DNA of 46,533 bases from Empedobacter falsenii (GCF_019308355.1 NZ_JAAGKM010000020.1:1-46533); one strand, 5' to 3'. Numbered from the stretch's first letter, positions 15,611 to 23,856 are shown. The notes: generated by a model not told the origin, from the sequence alone. Made by a program: numbers and translations.

Positions 15611-17725
15611 ATGAAAAAAACTGCTTTTATTTTATTTAATGTTGCCCTTATGGTAGGAGTGAATGCACAGAGTTATAAGAAAAAGTATCCAGATACAAAA
15701 AAAATTGATCATGTTGATACGTATTTTGGAGAGAATGTACAAGATCCATATCGTTGGTTGGAAGACGATTTGTCTGAGGATACTAAGAAGTGGGTAATCG
15801 AACAAAATAAAGCAACTTATGCTTATTTGAATGAGATTCCTTTACGCACGCAATTGAAAAAATCGTTGACAGATATCTGGAATTACGAGAAAATTTCGAC
15901 TCCTTTCAAAGAAGGAGATTATACGTATTACTACAAAAATGATGGTTTACAACAACATTCAGTTTTGTATCGTAAATTAGGTGAAAACGGAACGGAAGAA
16001 GTTTTTTTAGATCCAAATAAATTCTCGAAAGATGGTTCTGTTTCTTTGGCTGATGTTAGTTTTTCTAAAGATGGAAGCTTAGTTGCCTATTCTATTTCAG
16101 AAGGTGGATCGGACTGGAGAAAAGTAATTGTTTTGAATGCAAAAGATAAAACACAAGTTGGAGAAACATTGATTGATGTTAAATTCTCTGGAACAGCTTG
16201 GAAAGGAAACGACGGTTTTTATTATTCTTCTTATGATAAACCAAAAGGATCTGAATTATCTGAAAAAACAGATCAACACAAATTATATTACCACAAGTTA
16301 GGAACGGCTCAGAAAAAAGATCAATTGATTTTTGGAGGAGCAGAAATACCTCGTCGCTATGTTGGTGCTTATTTGACAGATGATGAACGTTTCTTAATCA
16401 TATCTGCAGCCAATACAACAACAGGAAATGAGTTGTATTATCAGGATTTGTCTCAAGCAAATAGCCCAATCAAAACGATTGTGAACAACTTTGATACAAA
16501 TACTTCTGTTATTGATAATGATGGAGAGACTTTCTACATTTTTACGAATAACAAAGCACCTAATAACAAGGTTGTAAAAGCTACAATCTCAGATTTGAGC
16601 GAAGCTGCTTGGCAAACCGTTATTCCAGAAACTGAAAATGTATTATCTGTTTCTACAGGAGGAGGTTATTTATTTGCTAAATACTTAAAAGATGCAATTT
16701 CGGTTGTAGAGCAATACAAATATGATGGATCAAAAGTTCGTCAAATTACATTGCCTGGAGTTGGTTCTGCATCAGGATTTGGAGGGAAAAAATCAGAGAA
16801 AGAAATCTATTTCGGATTTTCAAATTATATCACACCTTCTACAAGTTACAAGTACAATGTAGAATCAGGTTCTTCAGATGTTTACATTAAACCAAATGTG
16901 AAATTTAATTCAGATGATTATATTTCAGAACAAGTTTTTTATACGTCAAAAGATGGAACAAAAGTTCCGATGATTATTACGTATAAAAAAGGATTGAAGA
17001 AAAATGGTAAAAATCCTACAATCGTTTATGGATACGGAGGATTCAATATTAGTTTAACGCCAGGATTTAGTCCAGCAACTGCTGCTTGGATTGAAAATGG
17101 TGGAGTTTACGCTGTTCCAAACCTACGTGGAGGTGGAGAATATGGTAAAAAATGGCACGATGGAGGGCGTCAATTCAATAAATTGAATGTTTTTAATGAT
17201 TTTATAGCAGCAGCAGAATATTTACAGAAAAACAACTATACTTCGCCAGATTATACTGCATTATCAGGAGGATCTAACGGAGGATTATTAGTTGGAGCAA
17301 CAGAAACAATTAATCCAAAAGTAGCAAAAGTAGCATTGCCTGCGGTTGGTGTTTTGGATATGTTACGTTATCATACATTTACTGCTGGTGCAGGTTGGGG
17401 CTATGATTACGGAACAGCTGATGATAGTAAAGAAATGTTCGAGTATTTGAAAGGTTATTCACCAGTTCACAATGTAAAAGAAGGAACATGTTATCCTGCT
17501 ACATTAGTCACAACAGGAGATCATGATGATCGTGTAGTTCCTGCGCATTCGTACAAGTTTGCGGCAAATTTACAAGCGAAACAAGCGTGTGATAATCCAG
17601 TTTTAATCAGAATTGAAACGAAAGCTGGTCACGGAGCAGGTCGTTCGACAGAAGTTGTGATCAATGAAACAGCTGATAAGTATGCCTTCACTTTGTGGAA
17701 CATGGGAATCAAAAAATTGAAATAA
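15611..17725 (+). CDS. Secreted prolyl oligopeptidase (peptidase family S9A)
   Basis: A 704-residue serine peptidase that cleaves short peptides after proline. A Sec signal peptide (about 1-20, ending VNAQ) sends it to the periplasm. A beta-propeller (about 80-420) gates an alpha/beta-hydrolase domain. The nucleophile is Ser555 in GGSNGGLL, the acid lies in TGDHDDRVVPAHS and the base is His674 in AGHGAGRS. Length, signal peptide and residue spacing closely resemble the prolyl endopeptidase of Elizabethkingia meningoseptica (formerly Flavobacterium meningosepticum). It is monocistronic as far as I can see. Confidence 0.95.
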   Translation: MKKTAFILFNVALMVGVNAQSYKKKYPDTKKIDHVDTYFGENVQDPYRWLEDDLSEDTKKWVIEQNKATYAYLNEIPLRTQLKKSLTDIWNYEKISTPFKEGDYTYYYKNDGLQQHSVLYRKLGENGTEEVFLDPNKFSKDGSVSLADVSFSKDGSLVAYSISEGGSDWRKVIVLNAKDKTQVGETLIDVKFSGTAWKGNDGFYYSSYDKPKGSELSEKTDQHKLYYHKLGTAQKKDQLIFGGAEIPRRYVGAYLTDDERFLIISAANTTTGNELYYQDLSQANSPIKTIVNNFDTNTSVIDNDGETFYIFTNNKAPNNKVVKATISDLSEAAWQTVIPETENVLSVSTGGGYLFAKYLKDAISVVEQYKYDGSKVRQITLPGVGSASGFGGKKSEKEIYFGFSNYITPSTSYKYNVESGSSDVYIKPNVKFNSDDYISEQVFYTSKDGTKVPMIITYKKGLKKNGKNPTIVYGYGGFNISLTPGFSPATAAWIENGGVYAVPNLRGGGEYGKKWHDGGRQFNKLNVFNDFIAAAEYLQKNNYTSPDYTALSGGSNGGLLVGATETINPKVAKVALPAVGVLDMLRYHTFTAGAGWGYDYGTADDSKEMFEYLKGYSPVHNVKEGTCYPATLVTTGDHDDRVVPAHSYKFAANLQAKQACDNPVLIRIETKAGHGAGRSTEVVINETADKYAFTLWNMGIKKLK

Positions 17726-17804
17726 TTATAATTTAATTCATTCAAAACCATCTGATTATTCAGGTAGATTTTTTAATTTTATAGGGTTAAAAATTTTAAA
17801 AATA

Positions 17805-18854
17805 ATGAACACAAAAACATACGCAGCGTTTAATGAAACTGATCCATTAGCGCCACACACAATAGAACGTCGACATTTACATGCGAAAGATATTTTTATA
17901 GATATCGAGTATTGTGGAGTTTGTCACAGCGATATTCATACAGCGAAAGGCGATTGGGGAAAACCAAATTATCCAGTTGTTCCAGGGCACGAAATTATTG
18001 GTCGAGTAAAAGAAATTGGTTCTGATGTAACAAAGTTTAAAGTTGGAGATTTGGTTGGAGTAGGTTGTATGGTAGAATCTTGTCAACATTGTCATTCTTG
18101 CGACGAAGGTTTGGAGCAGTATTGTGAAAATGGTTTTACAGGAACGTACAATTCTAAAAACTCGAAACATGGTGGAATCACTTACGGTGGTTATTCAGAA
18201 AACATCGTGGTAGAAGAAGATTTTGTGCTTCACGTACCCGAAAATATCGATGTAAAAGCTGCTGCGCCATTGTTGTGTGCGGGAATTACAACGTGGTCGC
18301 CTTTGCGTCACTGGAATGTAAAATCGGGCGATAAAGTTGGTATAATTGGTCTTGGAGGTTTGGGACATATGGGTGTTAAATTTGCAAAAGCAATGGGTGC
18401 ACATGTTGTAATGATTACAACATCTGAGTCTAAAGGTGAAGATGCAAAGAAACTTGGAGCTGATGAGGTTTTGATTTCGAAAGATGCAACACAAATGAAA
18501 GCGCATGCAAATTCATTTGATTTTTTATTGAATACAATTCCTGTAAAACACGATGTTAATCCATATTTACAATTATTAAAATTAGATAAAACAATGTGTA
18601 TGGTTGGAGCTATCGAGCCTTTAGATGCTGTTCACGGAGGTTTATTGATTATGAAACGTCGTAATTTAGCAGGATCTTTAATTGGAGGAATCAAGGAAAC
18701 ACAAGAAATGTTAGATTTTTGTGGAGAACATAATATTGTGTCTGATGTCGAAATGATCGATATTCAAAACATTAATGAAGCTTACGAGCGAATGATGAAA
18801 TCTGATGTGAAGTACCGTTTTGTGATTGATATTAAATCATTGAAAGAATCTTAA
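17805..18854 (+). CDS. Zinc-dependent NAD(P) alcohol dehydrogenase, cinnamyl/YahK type
   Basis: A 349-residue medium-chain dehydrogenase that reduces aldehydes or oxidises primary alcohols. The catalytic zinc site is seen in CGVCHSDIH and PGHEIIG; the structural zinc cysteines are in CMVESCQHCHSCDEGLEQYC (about 87-106). The Rossmann motif is GLGGLGHMGVKFAKAMGA, and MITTSESKGEDAK after the second strand is typical of NADP-preferring YahK/CAD-like enzymes. The physiological substrate is not evident. It lies 79 bases after prolyl oligopeptidase with only a weak hairpin between, so partial read-through is possible, and it ends at a strong terminator. Confidence 0.93.
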   Translation: MNTKTYAAFNETDPLAPHTIERRHLHAKDIFIDIEYCGVCHSDIHTAKGDWGKPNYPVVPGHEIIGRVKEIGSDVTKFKVGDLVGVGCMVESCQHCHSCDEGLEQYCENGFTGTYNSKNSKHGGITYGGYSENIVVEEDFVLHVPENIDVKAAAPLLCAGITTWSPLRHWNVKSGDKVGIIGLGGLGHMGVKFAKAMGAHVVMITTSESKGEDAKKLGADEVLISKDATQMKAHANSFDFLLNTIPVKHDVNPYLQLLKLDKTMCMVGAIEPLDAVHGGLLIMKRRNLAGSLIGGIKETQEMLDFCGEHNIVSDVEMIDIQNINEAYERMMKSDVKYRFVIDIKSLKES

Positions 18855-18869
18855 TCTTAGATATAGAAA

Positions 18870-18902
18870 CAAAAAAATCCGCTTAACGAGCGGATTTTTT
18901 TG
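18870..18902. terminator. Terminator after the alcohol dehydrogenase
   Basis: AAATCCGCT and AGCGGATTT with a short loop and a T-run on the plus strand. It can also serve the convergent small lipoprotein gene. Confidence 0.9.
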
Positions 18903-18914
18903 AGTTTTTAAGTT

Positions 18915-19136
18915 CTATTTCGCAACAGAATCTTTTGTTGTTTCTGCTGGATTTACAGTTTTCGAAGAATCTACCGTAACTCCTTCTACAGAATCTGCCG
19001 CAGGAATCTCTGCTTTTTCAACATTTACAGAATCTTCAATAACTGTTGTTGGTTCTCCTACACTTGTTGGTTCTTGTTTACAAGAAATTGCTGTGAAAGA
19101 AATCGCTGCGAAAGCGAATAACGCTAATTTTTTCAT
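18915..19136 (-). CDS. Small acidic lipoprotein (73 residues), tandem pair member
   Basis: A short lipoprotein: MKKLALFAFAAISFTAISC is a signal peptide ending in a lipobox with the acylated cysteine at 19. The mature part is about 54 residues, unstructured in appearance, and rich in Thr, Val, Ser, Asp and Glu, with repeated DSV triplets (IEDSV, AADSV, KDSV). No known domain is seen. It lies 30 bases downstream of a similar small lipoprotein gene (19167-19424), which shares the MKKLAL start and the EDSV pattern, so the two are probably old duplicates in one transcript. Likely anchored in the outer or inner membrane facing the periplasm. Confidence 0.75.
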   Translation of the reverse strand: MKKLALFAFAAISFTAISCKQEPTSVGEPTTVIEDSVNVEKAEIPAADSVEGVTVDSSKTVNPAETTKDSVAK

Positions 19137-19166
19137 TTGATTTTTTTGTTTAATCTATTCTACAAA

Positions 19167-19424
19167 TTATTTTTTCTCTGTTGTTGTAGTCTTAGTTGTT
19201 TCAACTTTTACAGGAGTTTCTTTTACAACTGCCGAATCTTTGATCACAACAGAATCTTTTCCTACAGAGTCAATTTTTACAGAATCTTCGATTGTTGTAA
19301 TCGTGTCATTTTTTACTTCTGTTTCAGTTTTTGTTTCTTTCGATCCAAATAAATTACAAGATGTTAGACCAAATGAAGTTCCGATTACTCCTAATACGAT
19401 TACGTTTAATGCTAATTTTTTCAT
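19167..19424 (-). CDS. Small lipoprotein (85 residues) with KDSVV/EDSV repeats
   Basis: The start is set at the ATG at 19424, because from there the protein begins MKKLALNVIVLGVIGTSFG, with lipobox GLTSC and Cys at 23. An in-frame ATG 54 bases upstream would add a charged, unlikely leader. The mature part is Lys, Thr, Glu, Val and Asp rich with a DSV motif repeated at IEDSV, KIDSV, GKDSV and IKDSA, and a Thr/Lys tail. No domain is recognised. It is the first gene of a pair with 18915-19136, which has the same layout. Confidence 0.75.
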   Translation of the reverse strand: MKKLALNVIVLGVIGTSFGLTSCNLFGSKETKTETEVKNDTITTIEDSVKIDSVGKDSVVIKDSAVVKETPVKVETTKTTTTEKK

Positions 19425-19733
19425 AACTTTAATTTTTGATATGTTTAATTGATTTTTTGTTTTTCTTGATTTTTTCAATCATTTTGTTGAACCAAAGTTA
19501 AGCAGACATCAAAGTTTTTTGAAGCAAAATAGTTGTAAGATGATTGTAATCCAATCATCTAATATTCAACAAATGTTTTACAACAAAAGAAATCATTTAA
19601 CAACGCATTAATAAAGAAATACAACTCAACATATCAAAAAAATTATTTTATTTGTAGTTGTATTAAAAGACAATTTGTAAAATCGAAATTATTTTACAAA
19701 ATACTGAAAACCAACTTTATAAATTTTATTTTT
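19425..19733. other. 309-base intergenic region between divergent genes
   Basis: Very AT-rich region between the small-lipoprotein pair (minus) and the membrane protein gene (plus). The only clear structure is a perfect 9-bp inverted repeat, AGATGATTG and CAATCATCT (19538-19560) with a 5-nt loop and no T-run; it could be an operator. I find no convincing TAnnTTTG promoter for either side. Confidence 0.55.
19538..19560. promoter_or_regulatory. 9-bp perfect inverted repeat, possible operator
   Basis: AGATGATTG/CAATCATCT with TAATC between, midway between two divergent transcription units of unknown function. Operator function is an inference from position only. Confidence 0.35.
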
Positions 19734-20816
19734 TTGAGCAAATTTACAGATATAGAAATTTTCGAAATTCTGAAAAAAACGATTTCAAATCGATTTTTGG
19801 AAGAAAATTCTGCTCAATCCGATAATATCTCCGATTGGAAGGGGCAAGAAATTACATCTTTTCAAGACGATTTATTCAATAAAACCAGATCTACTGTTAG
19901 TGAAAAATGGTTTTATACGTATTTTAAGTCAGATTTTAAGAAACTTCCGCGTATTGATATGCTCAATCTTTTGGCGCAATATTGTGGATATAAAAATTGG
20001 GCACACTTTCTTAATGTTCAGAAAATCGAACATTTTGGTCCAAATAAGACTGAAGAATCGACGATTGAAGTAACAGAAAACGAAAATTTTTCATCAGAAC
20101 ATATAATTCCAGAAGAATCTGAAGTAGAGATTCCAGCAGATGTTAAACCATCAACAGAAAAAGAAATAATTCCGGTAAAAGAGAAAGTTGCTAAAACAAA
20201 ACCTAAGCTAAAATTGATTTCGATAATAGCAGCAGCAGTTGTTTTGTTGAGCGGAATTGGAGCAACTATTTATTATTCAATTTTTGGTCAGCGAGAATAT
20301 GAATTTTGTTTTGTAGATTCGGATAGACAAGCTGCAATTACCAATTCTGTTGAGGTTACAATTATTAGAGATGGTTTTACGCCACTTTATTTATCAACGA
20401 AAACAGGTTGTATCAAATTCGAATCGCAAAAAGATACAATCAAGATGTTTGTGAGTTCACCTTATTATAAACAAGATACGTTTAAGGTTAATTTGCATCA
20501 ATATAATCAGCCAGAAAAGCTTTTGTTAGAGCCAGATGATTATAAAATTATGCTGTATTATTATTCGAATTCAGCAAAAGATCTGAAACAACGAATTTCT
20601 AAGCTAAATCAAATGATTGCGGATGATGCGTTGATTTATCAAGTGTATGACAATGATTTTTTTGGTGTAGAGATTCTTTCGAAACAACAATATATCAATT
20701 TAGTTACAATGCCTACGACATCGTTAAAGAATTTTTCTTTGATCGAATCGGAAAGGAAAAATGGAAAAATTGTGAAATTAAAATTTAAAATCCAGCAAGA
20801 TGAGAACGATAAGTAA
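19734..20816 (+). CDS. Uncharacterised inner-membrane protein, cytoplasmic domain plus periplasmic domain
   Basis: A 360-residue protein with a TTG start; no in-frame ATG exists upstream, and the first residues (MSKFTDIEIFEILKKTI) look like a real N-terminus. Residues 1-100 form a probable cytoplasmic helical domain; its VSEKWFYTYFKSDFK and DMLNLLAQYCGYKNWAHF recall a helix-turn-helix-like module that I believe recurs in Bacteroidota proteins. A Glu-rich linker (105-150), a basic patch and one membrane helix (about 161-183) follow, then a periplasmic part of about 175 residues. The positive patch before the helix predicts N-in topology. It overlaps the next lipoprotein gene by 17 bases. Function unknown; it may sense or transmit an envelope signal. 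Confidence 0.75.
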   Translation: MSKFTDIEIFEILKKTISNRFLEENSAQSDNISDWKGQEITSFQDDLFNKTRSTVSEKWFYTYFKSDFKKLPRIDMLNLLAQYCGYKNWAHFLNVQKIEHFGPNKTEESTIEVTENENFSSEHIIPEESEVEIPADVKPSTEKEIIPVKEKVAKTKPKLKLISIIAAAVVLLSGIGATIYYSIFGQREYEFCFVDSDRQAAITNSVEVTIIRDGFTPLYLSTKTGCIKFESQKDTIKMFVSSPYYKQDTFKVNLHQYNQPEKLLLEPDDYKIMLYYYSNSAKDLKQRISKLNQMIADDALIYQVYDNDFFGVEILSKQQYINLVTMPTTSLKNFSLIESERKNGKIVKLKFKIQQDENDK

Positions 20817-21429
20817 AATAGTTCAGTTTAGCATGATATTGCTGATGAGTTTTTGGATGATATTTTCGTGCAAAGACGATAAATATAAAGGAGATTACAA
20901 CCCAGAAGCGATAAAAGGTTACAAAAACGAGGCATCGACAGTAAGTAGTAAAATGGATTCGGTAGAAGCTGTAAATTTTATTGCAAAGCAGAAATTGCGC
21001 GAGTTTTTTGAGCTTTCGGCGTTGGCATCTAACACCAATGATACGGTTGTTGATAGTTTGTTGAGAGATCAATTGTTGTCTTATTTTCCTAAAAAAGATA
21101 CGACCGAAATATTTTCGTTATTGAGAGAACTTCGTTCAAAAAAAGTAACATTTACTTCCATTTCTAAATTTGCAATTTTACCAAAAGATTCAATTACACC
21201 AGACTCTATCAAGCGAATTGCGTATACAATTAATTATTTCAATTCGGATAAAAAGTTAATCGAAACGAATAATCATGTTGGTGTATTTGTGTTAAAACAA
21301 GAGCCGATTAAGTTTCAGAGAGAGTTTAAATTCTATTTTAGAACGTTAAATGATAAAAAAGACTCAATTCAGAAAGATTCAATTCCGTCTGGAGTAATAC
21401 AGAAATCAAGAGGAAAATCGCCGAAATAA
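20800..21429 (+). CDS. Uncharacterised lipoprotein, partner of the upstream membrane protein
   Basis: A 209-residue protein with a lipoprotein signal: hydrophobic core MILLMSFWMIFSC with the lipobox Cys near 24, followed by KDDKYKGD. The mature part is helical in its first half (Lys/Glu/Leu pattern) and beta-rich later (RIAYTINYFN, HVGVFVLKQ), with a low-complexity tail (KKDSIQKDSIPSG). I recognise no family. The 17-base overlap with the upstream gene implies coupled translation, so the two products probably act together at the inner membrane and periplasm. Its last 61 bases overlap the 3' end of the convergent formyl-THF cyclo-ligase gene. Confidence 0.75.
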   Translation: MRTISKIVQFSMILLMSFWMIFSCKDDKYKGDYNPEAIKGYKNEASTVSSKMDSVEAVNFIAKQKLREFFELSALASNTNDTVVDSLLRDQLLSYFPKKDTTEIFSLLRELRSKKVTFTSISKFAILPKDSITPDSIKRIAYTINYFNSDKKLIETNNHVGVFVLKQEPIKFQREFKFYFRTLNDKKDSIQKDSIPSGVIQKSRGKSPK

Positions 21430-21926
21430 GCGTCTTCAATATATTCGATAGGTCTAAAATAAGTTAGACCTATTTTTTTTGAATTAGGTTTACATCTTGC
21501 CAAAAATTTATCATAATATCCGCCACCGTAACCTACACGATTTCCTTTTTTATCGGCAACAAACATTGGAATAAAAATAACATCAATAGCTTTAGAATCA
21601 ATTTCTGAATACTGAATAGGTTCTGGAATTTGAAGTGAATTTAATACCGTTTCGAAACCTTTTTCTACTTTACAATTAATCATATCATCGCCAATAACCA
21701 AAGGCAAAACCACCTCTTTTTGTTGTTGAAATAGCCAATTTATGATTGGATAAGTATTGATTTCGTTATTTTTTTCGATAGGTAAGAAAATATGAAAAGT
21801 CTGATCTGTAGAAAAATCTAAGTGTTTGATGTGTTCGAAAATTTGATCACTCAAGTTATTTACTTCTTCTTTAGTGAATGATTTTCTCAACGTTCGATAA
21901 TATTTTCTAGCTTCAGATTTTGTCAT
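21369..21926 (-). CDS. 5-formyltetrahydrofolate cyclo-ligase
   Basis: A 185-residue enzyme that uses ATP to turn 5-formyl-THF into 5,10-methenyl-THF, returning folinate to the one-carbon pool. Marks are KSEARKYYRTLRKS at the N-terminus (phosphate-binding basic residues), a mid-protein DVIFIPMFVADKKGNR and the signature VGYGGGYYDKFLA, followed by KIGLTYF. Length is normal. The C-terminus (FCITPDGIESF) lies in the 61-base overlap with the convergent lipoprotein gene, and the TPDGI stretch there is conserved in the family, so the overlap is real on this side. folD lies in the same window at 34442 but is not linked. Confidence 0.92.
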   Translation of the reverse strand: MTKSEARKYYRTLRKSFTKEEVNNLSDQIFEHIKHLDFSTDQTFHIFLPIEKNNEINTYPIINWLFQQQKEVVLPLVIGDDMINCKVEKGFETVLNSLQIPEPIQYSEIDSKAIDVIFIPMFVADKKGNRVGYGGGYYDKFLARCKPNSKKIGLTYFRPIEYIEDAYFGDFPLDFCITPDGIESF

Positions 21927-21993
21927 TTCTTCGTAGTTTGATACGAAGTTAAGAAATTATCAAAGTAAAAAAGTAGAGAGTAATAAATTCCAA

Positions 21994-22125
21994 TTAATTT
22001 AGAAAAACTAAAACAAAAATAAAACAAGCGATTGCCATAAATAGTAATAAGTTTACCGGTTTTACTTTCATTTTACTGAATAAAGACTTTTTGTAAGTTT
22101 TGTGAATTCTTTTCGGTTTAGACAT
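21994..22125 (-). CDS. Small basic membrane protein (43 residues), hypothetical
   Basis: A short ATG frame: a strongly basic start (MSKPKRIHKTYKKS, then KMKVK) followed by one membrane helix (about 23-42, LLLFMAIACFIFVLVF) and an immediate stop. The basic N-terminus predicts N-in topology. It lies alone between the cyclo-ligase and ferredoxin genes on the same strand. Similar tiny basic single-helix proteins occur in many bacteria, but I do not recognise a family. Coding status rests on composition and hydrophobic pattern only. Confidence 0.5.
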   Translation of the reverse strand: MSKPKRIHKTYKKSLFSKMKVKPVNLLLFMAIACFIFVLVFLN

Positions 22126-22245
22126 TTTATAGTTTATTTGTTTTCTATATAGATGCAAATATGTATAAAAGGTTGCTTATAAAAAAAAGGGAAACCGTAA
22201 ATATCTTTTATGAATTTGTATATTAATTAAATAAAATTAAAAAAA

Positions 22246-22278
22246 TAAAAAGTCCATCAAAATTTTGATGGACTTTTA
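22246..22278. terminator. Terminator after the ferredoxin gene
   Basis: AAAAGTCCATCAAAATTTTGATGGACTTTT contains a near-perfect 15-bp palindrome flanked by A-rich and T-rich runs, 19 bases past the ferredoxin stop on the minus strand. Confidence 0.85.
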
Positions 22279-22296
22279 TATAGCTAATGTTTTAAC

Positions 22297-22527
22297 CTAA
22301 ATTTCTTTTACTGTAATTATATTTACAGGGCAAGCTTTGGCAGCACGTTCGCAATTATCTGCGATAGAATGATCAGGATCTTTTAACGTATGGAAACCTT
22401 TTTTATCAATTGCTTTTAATAAAACAGATTTACCATCTTTTTTTGACATTCTGAATCGTTCTGGTGCTAACTCATAACAATAGTTGCATCCGATGCATTT
22501 ATCGCGTTGTAACGTAATAATGACCAT
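22297..22527 (-). CDS. Single-cluster 4Fe-4S ferredoxin
   Basis: A 76-residue ferredoxin. The cluster ligands are CIGCNYC (Cys12, 15 and 18 by the Cx2Cx2C pattern) and the distal Cys in the ACPV motif near the C-terminus; one extra Cys lies in DNCERAAKAC. The layout matches monocluster ferredoxins of the thermophile/Pseudomonas type, small electron carriers. Its start lies 13 bases after the stop of the U32 protein gene on the same strand, so they are likely co-transcribed, and it could serve that Fe-S protein. The DPDHSIADNCERAAKACPVN segment is typical of this ferredoxin group. Confidence 0.88.
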   Translation of the reverse strand: MVIITLQRDKCIGCNYCYELAPERFRMSKKDGKSVLLKAIDKKGFHTLKDPDHSIADNCERAAKACPVNIITVKEI

Positions 22528-22540
22528 TGATAACTATTTT

Positions 22541-23833
22541 TTAATGAGAATAAGCGCCTTCTTCAACACTATTTTGTTGCGTTCCTGGCTCTTCTACTTT
22601 TACTAATTTGTATAATTTATCAGAAGGACGAATTCTAAATTCCATCGGAATTGTAATCGAATCACCTTTTTTAGCTGTATCAGATTTTACATCTTCCACC
22701 ATCATTTCTGTTACCACCATTTCTTTGGCTCCAGTTGTTGGTCCTGTAACTAAAATCAAATCTCCAACTTTCAAATCATAGGCATCAATTACAAATTGAC
22801 CAATACTTGGTTTTGGGAAGAAATGAACTCCTTTTCCGATATAAACTTTTTTCTGAGTTGCCATAGAACCTGGAACAGCAGACCATTCTCCTAATTTTTG
22901 ACCTAAATAATATCCAGACCAAAAACCACGATTATAAACAGTTTGCAATAATCCCATCCAGTAATCCACTTTTTCTTTTGAATATGTTTTATCCGCAATA
23001 GAATCAATCGCTTCTCTATACGCACGAATTACAGTTGCAACGTATTCTGGAGCACGTCCACGACCTTCAATTTTCAATACTTTTACACCAGCATCAACCA
23101 CTTCATCCAAAAATTCCATTGTACAAAGGTCTTTTGGCGACATCATGTATTCGTTATCTAATTCGATTTCGAAACCAGATTCTTGGTCGATTACCGTATA
23201 TTTTTTACGACAGTTTTGTTTACAAGCTCCACGATTTGCAGAAGAATTGTGCGAATGTAAGCTCAAGTAACATTTACCTGAAACAGCCATACACAATGCT
23301 CCGTGACCGAAAATTTCGATTTCAACTAAATTTCCACTCGGTCCACGAACATCATCTTTGATAATTTGTTCACAAATCTTTTTCACTTGTTTCAAACTCA
23401 ATTCACGCGACAATACCATTGTATCAGCAAACATTGCATAGAATTTTACTGTTTCGATATTCGTAACGTTAATTTGTGTCGAAATATGAATCTCAATCCC
23501 AATTTGTCTTGCATAAGCAATAACAGATTGATCCATCGCAATAACAGCCGTAATATTTGCTTCTTTTGCTCTGTCCAATAAGTTTTTGATTAAAGATAAA
23601 TCGTGATCGTATATAATTGTATTTAAAGTAAGGTAAGAACGCACACCTTTTTCTTCACAACGTCTTACGATTTCTGGTAAATCGTCCATTGTAAAGTTTA
23701 TTGATGCTCTCGCACGCATATTCAACTGCTCAACTCCGAAATATACAGAATCAGCTCCATTATCTAAAGCCGCTTGTAACGATTCGAAATTCCCAGCAGG
23801 AGCCATCAACTCCATTTTTCCATCTTTGGTCAT
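22541..23833 (-). CDS. U32-family protein, TrhP-like (tRNA U34 hydroxylation)
   Basis: At 430 residues this is one TIM-barrel U32 domain with a C-terminal beta domain, the build of E. coli TrhP (YegQ), which takes part in prephenate-dependent 5-hydroxylation of U34 in tRNAs. The N-terminus ELMAPAGNFESLQAALDNGA is diagnostic. Four cysteines fit an Fe-S site: GALCMAVSGKCYLS and GACKQNCRKKY. U32 proteins of the UbiU/UbiV type bind a 4Fe-4S cluster through such cysteines. Although named peptidases, RNA modification is the better supported role. A ferredoxin gene follows 13 bases downstream. Either Met1 or Met7 may be the start. Confidence 0.85.
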   Translation of the reverse strand: MTKDGKMELMAPAGNFESLQAALDNGADSVYFGVEQLNMRARASINFTMDDLPEIVRRCEEKGVRSYLTLNTIIYDHDLSLIKNLLDRAKEANITAVIAMDQSVIAYARQIGIEIHISTQINVTNIETVKFYAMFADTMVLSRELSLKQVKKICEQIIKDDVRGPSGNLVEIEIFGHGALCMAVSGKCYLSLHSHNSSANRGACKQNCRKKYTVIDQESGFEIELDNEYMMSPKDLCTMEFLDEVVDAGVKVLKIEGRGRAPEYVATVIRAYREAIDSIADKTYSKEKVDYWMGLLQTVYNRGFWSGYYLGQKLGEWSAVPGSMATQKKVYIGKGVHFFPKPSIGQFVIDAYDLKVGDLILVTGPTTGAKEMVVTEMMVEDVKSDTAKKGDSITIPMEFRIRPSDKLYKLVKVEEPGTQQNSVEEGAYSH

Positions 23834-23856
23834 ACGAAAATTCTGATTTTAAGGTG

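Noticed and set aside
15193-15639. Plus-strand frame opposite the N-terminus of the MATE gene
   Set aside because: It overlaps a confirmed membrane-protein gene and the start of prolyl oligopeptidase; no domain or signal of its own.
17726-17804. Hairpin after prolyl oligopeptidase as a terminator
   Set aside because: The stem is only about four pairs with mismatches, so I did not list it as a feature.
23035-23581. Plus-strand frames opposite the U32 gene
   Set aside because: His/Leu/Asn-rich shadow translations of a conserved gene.
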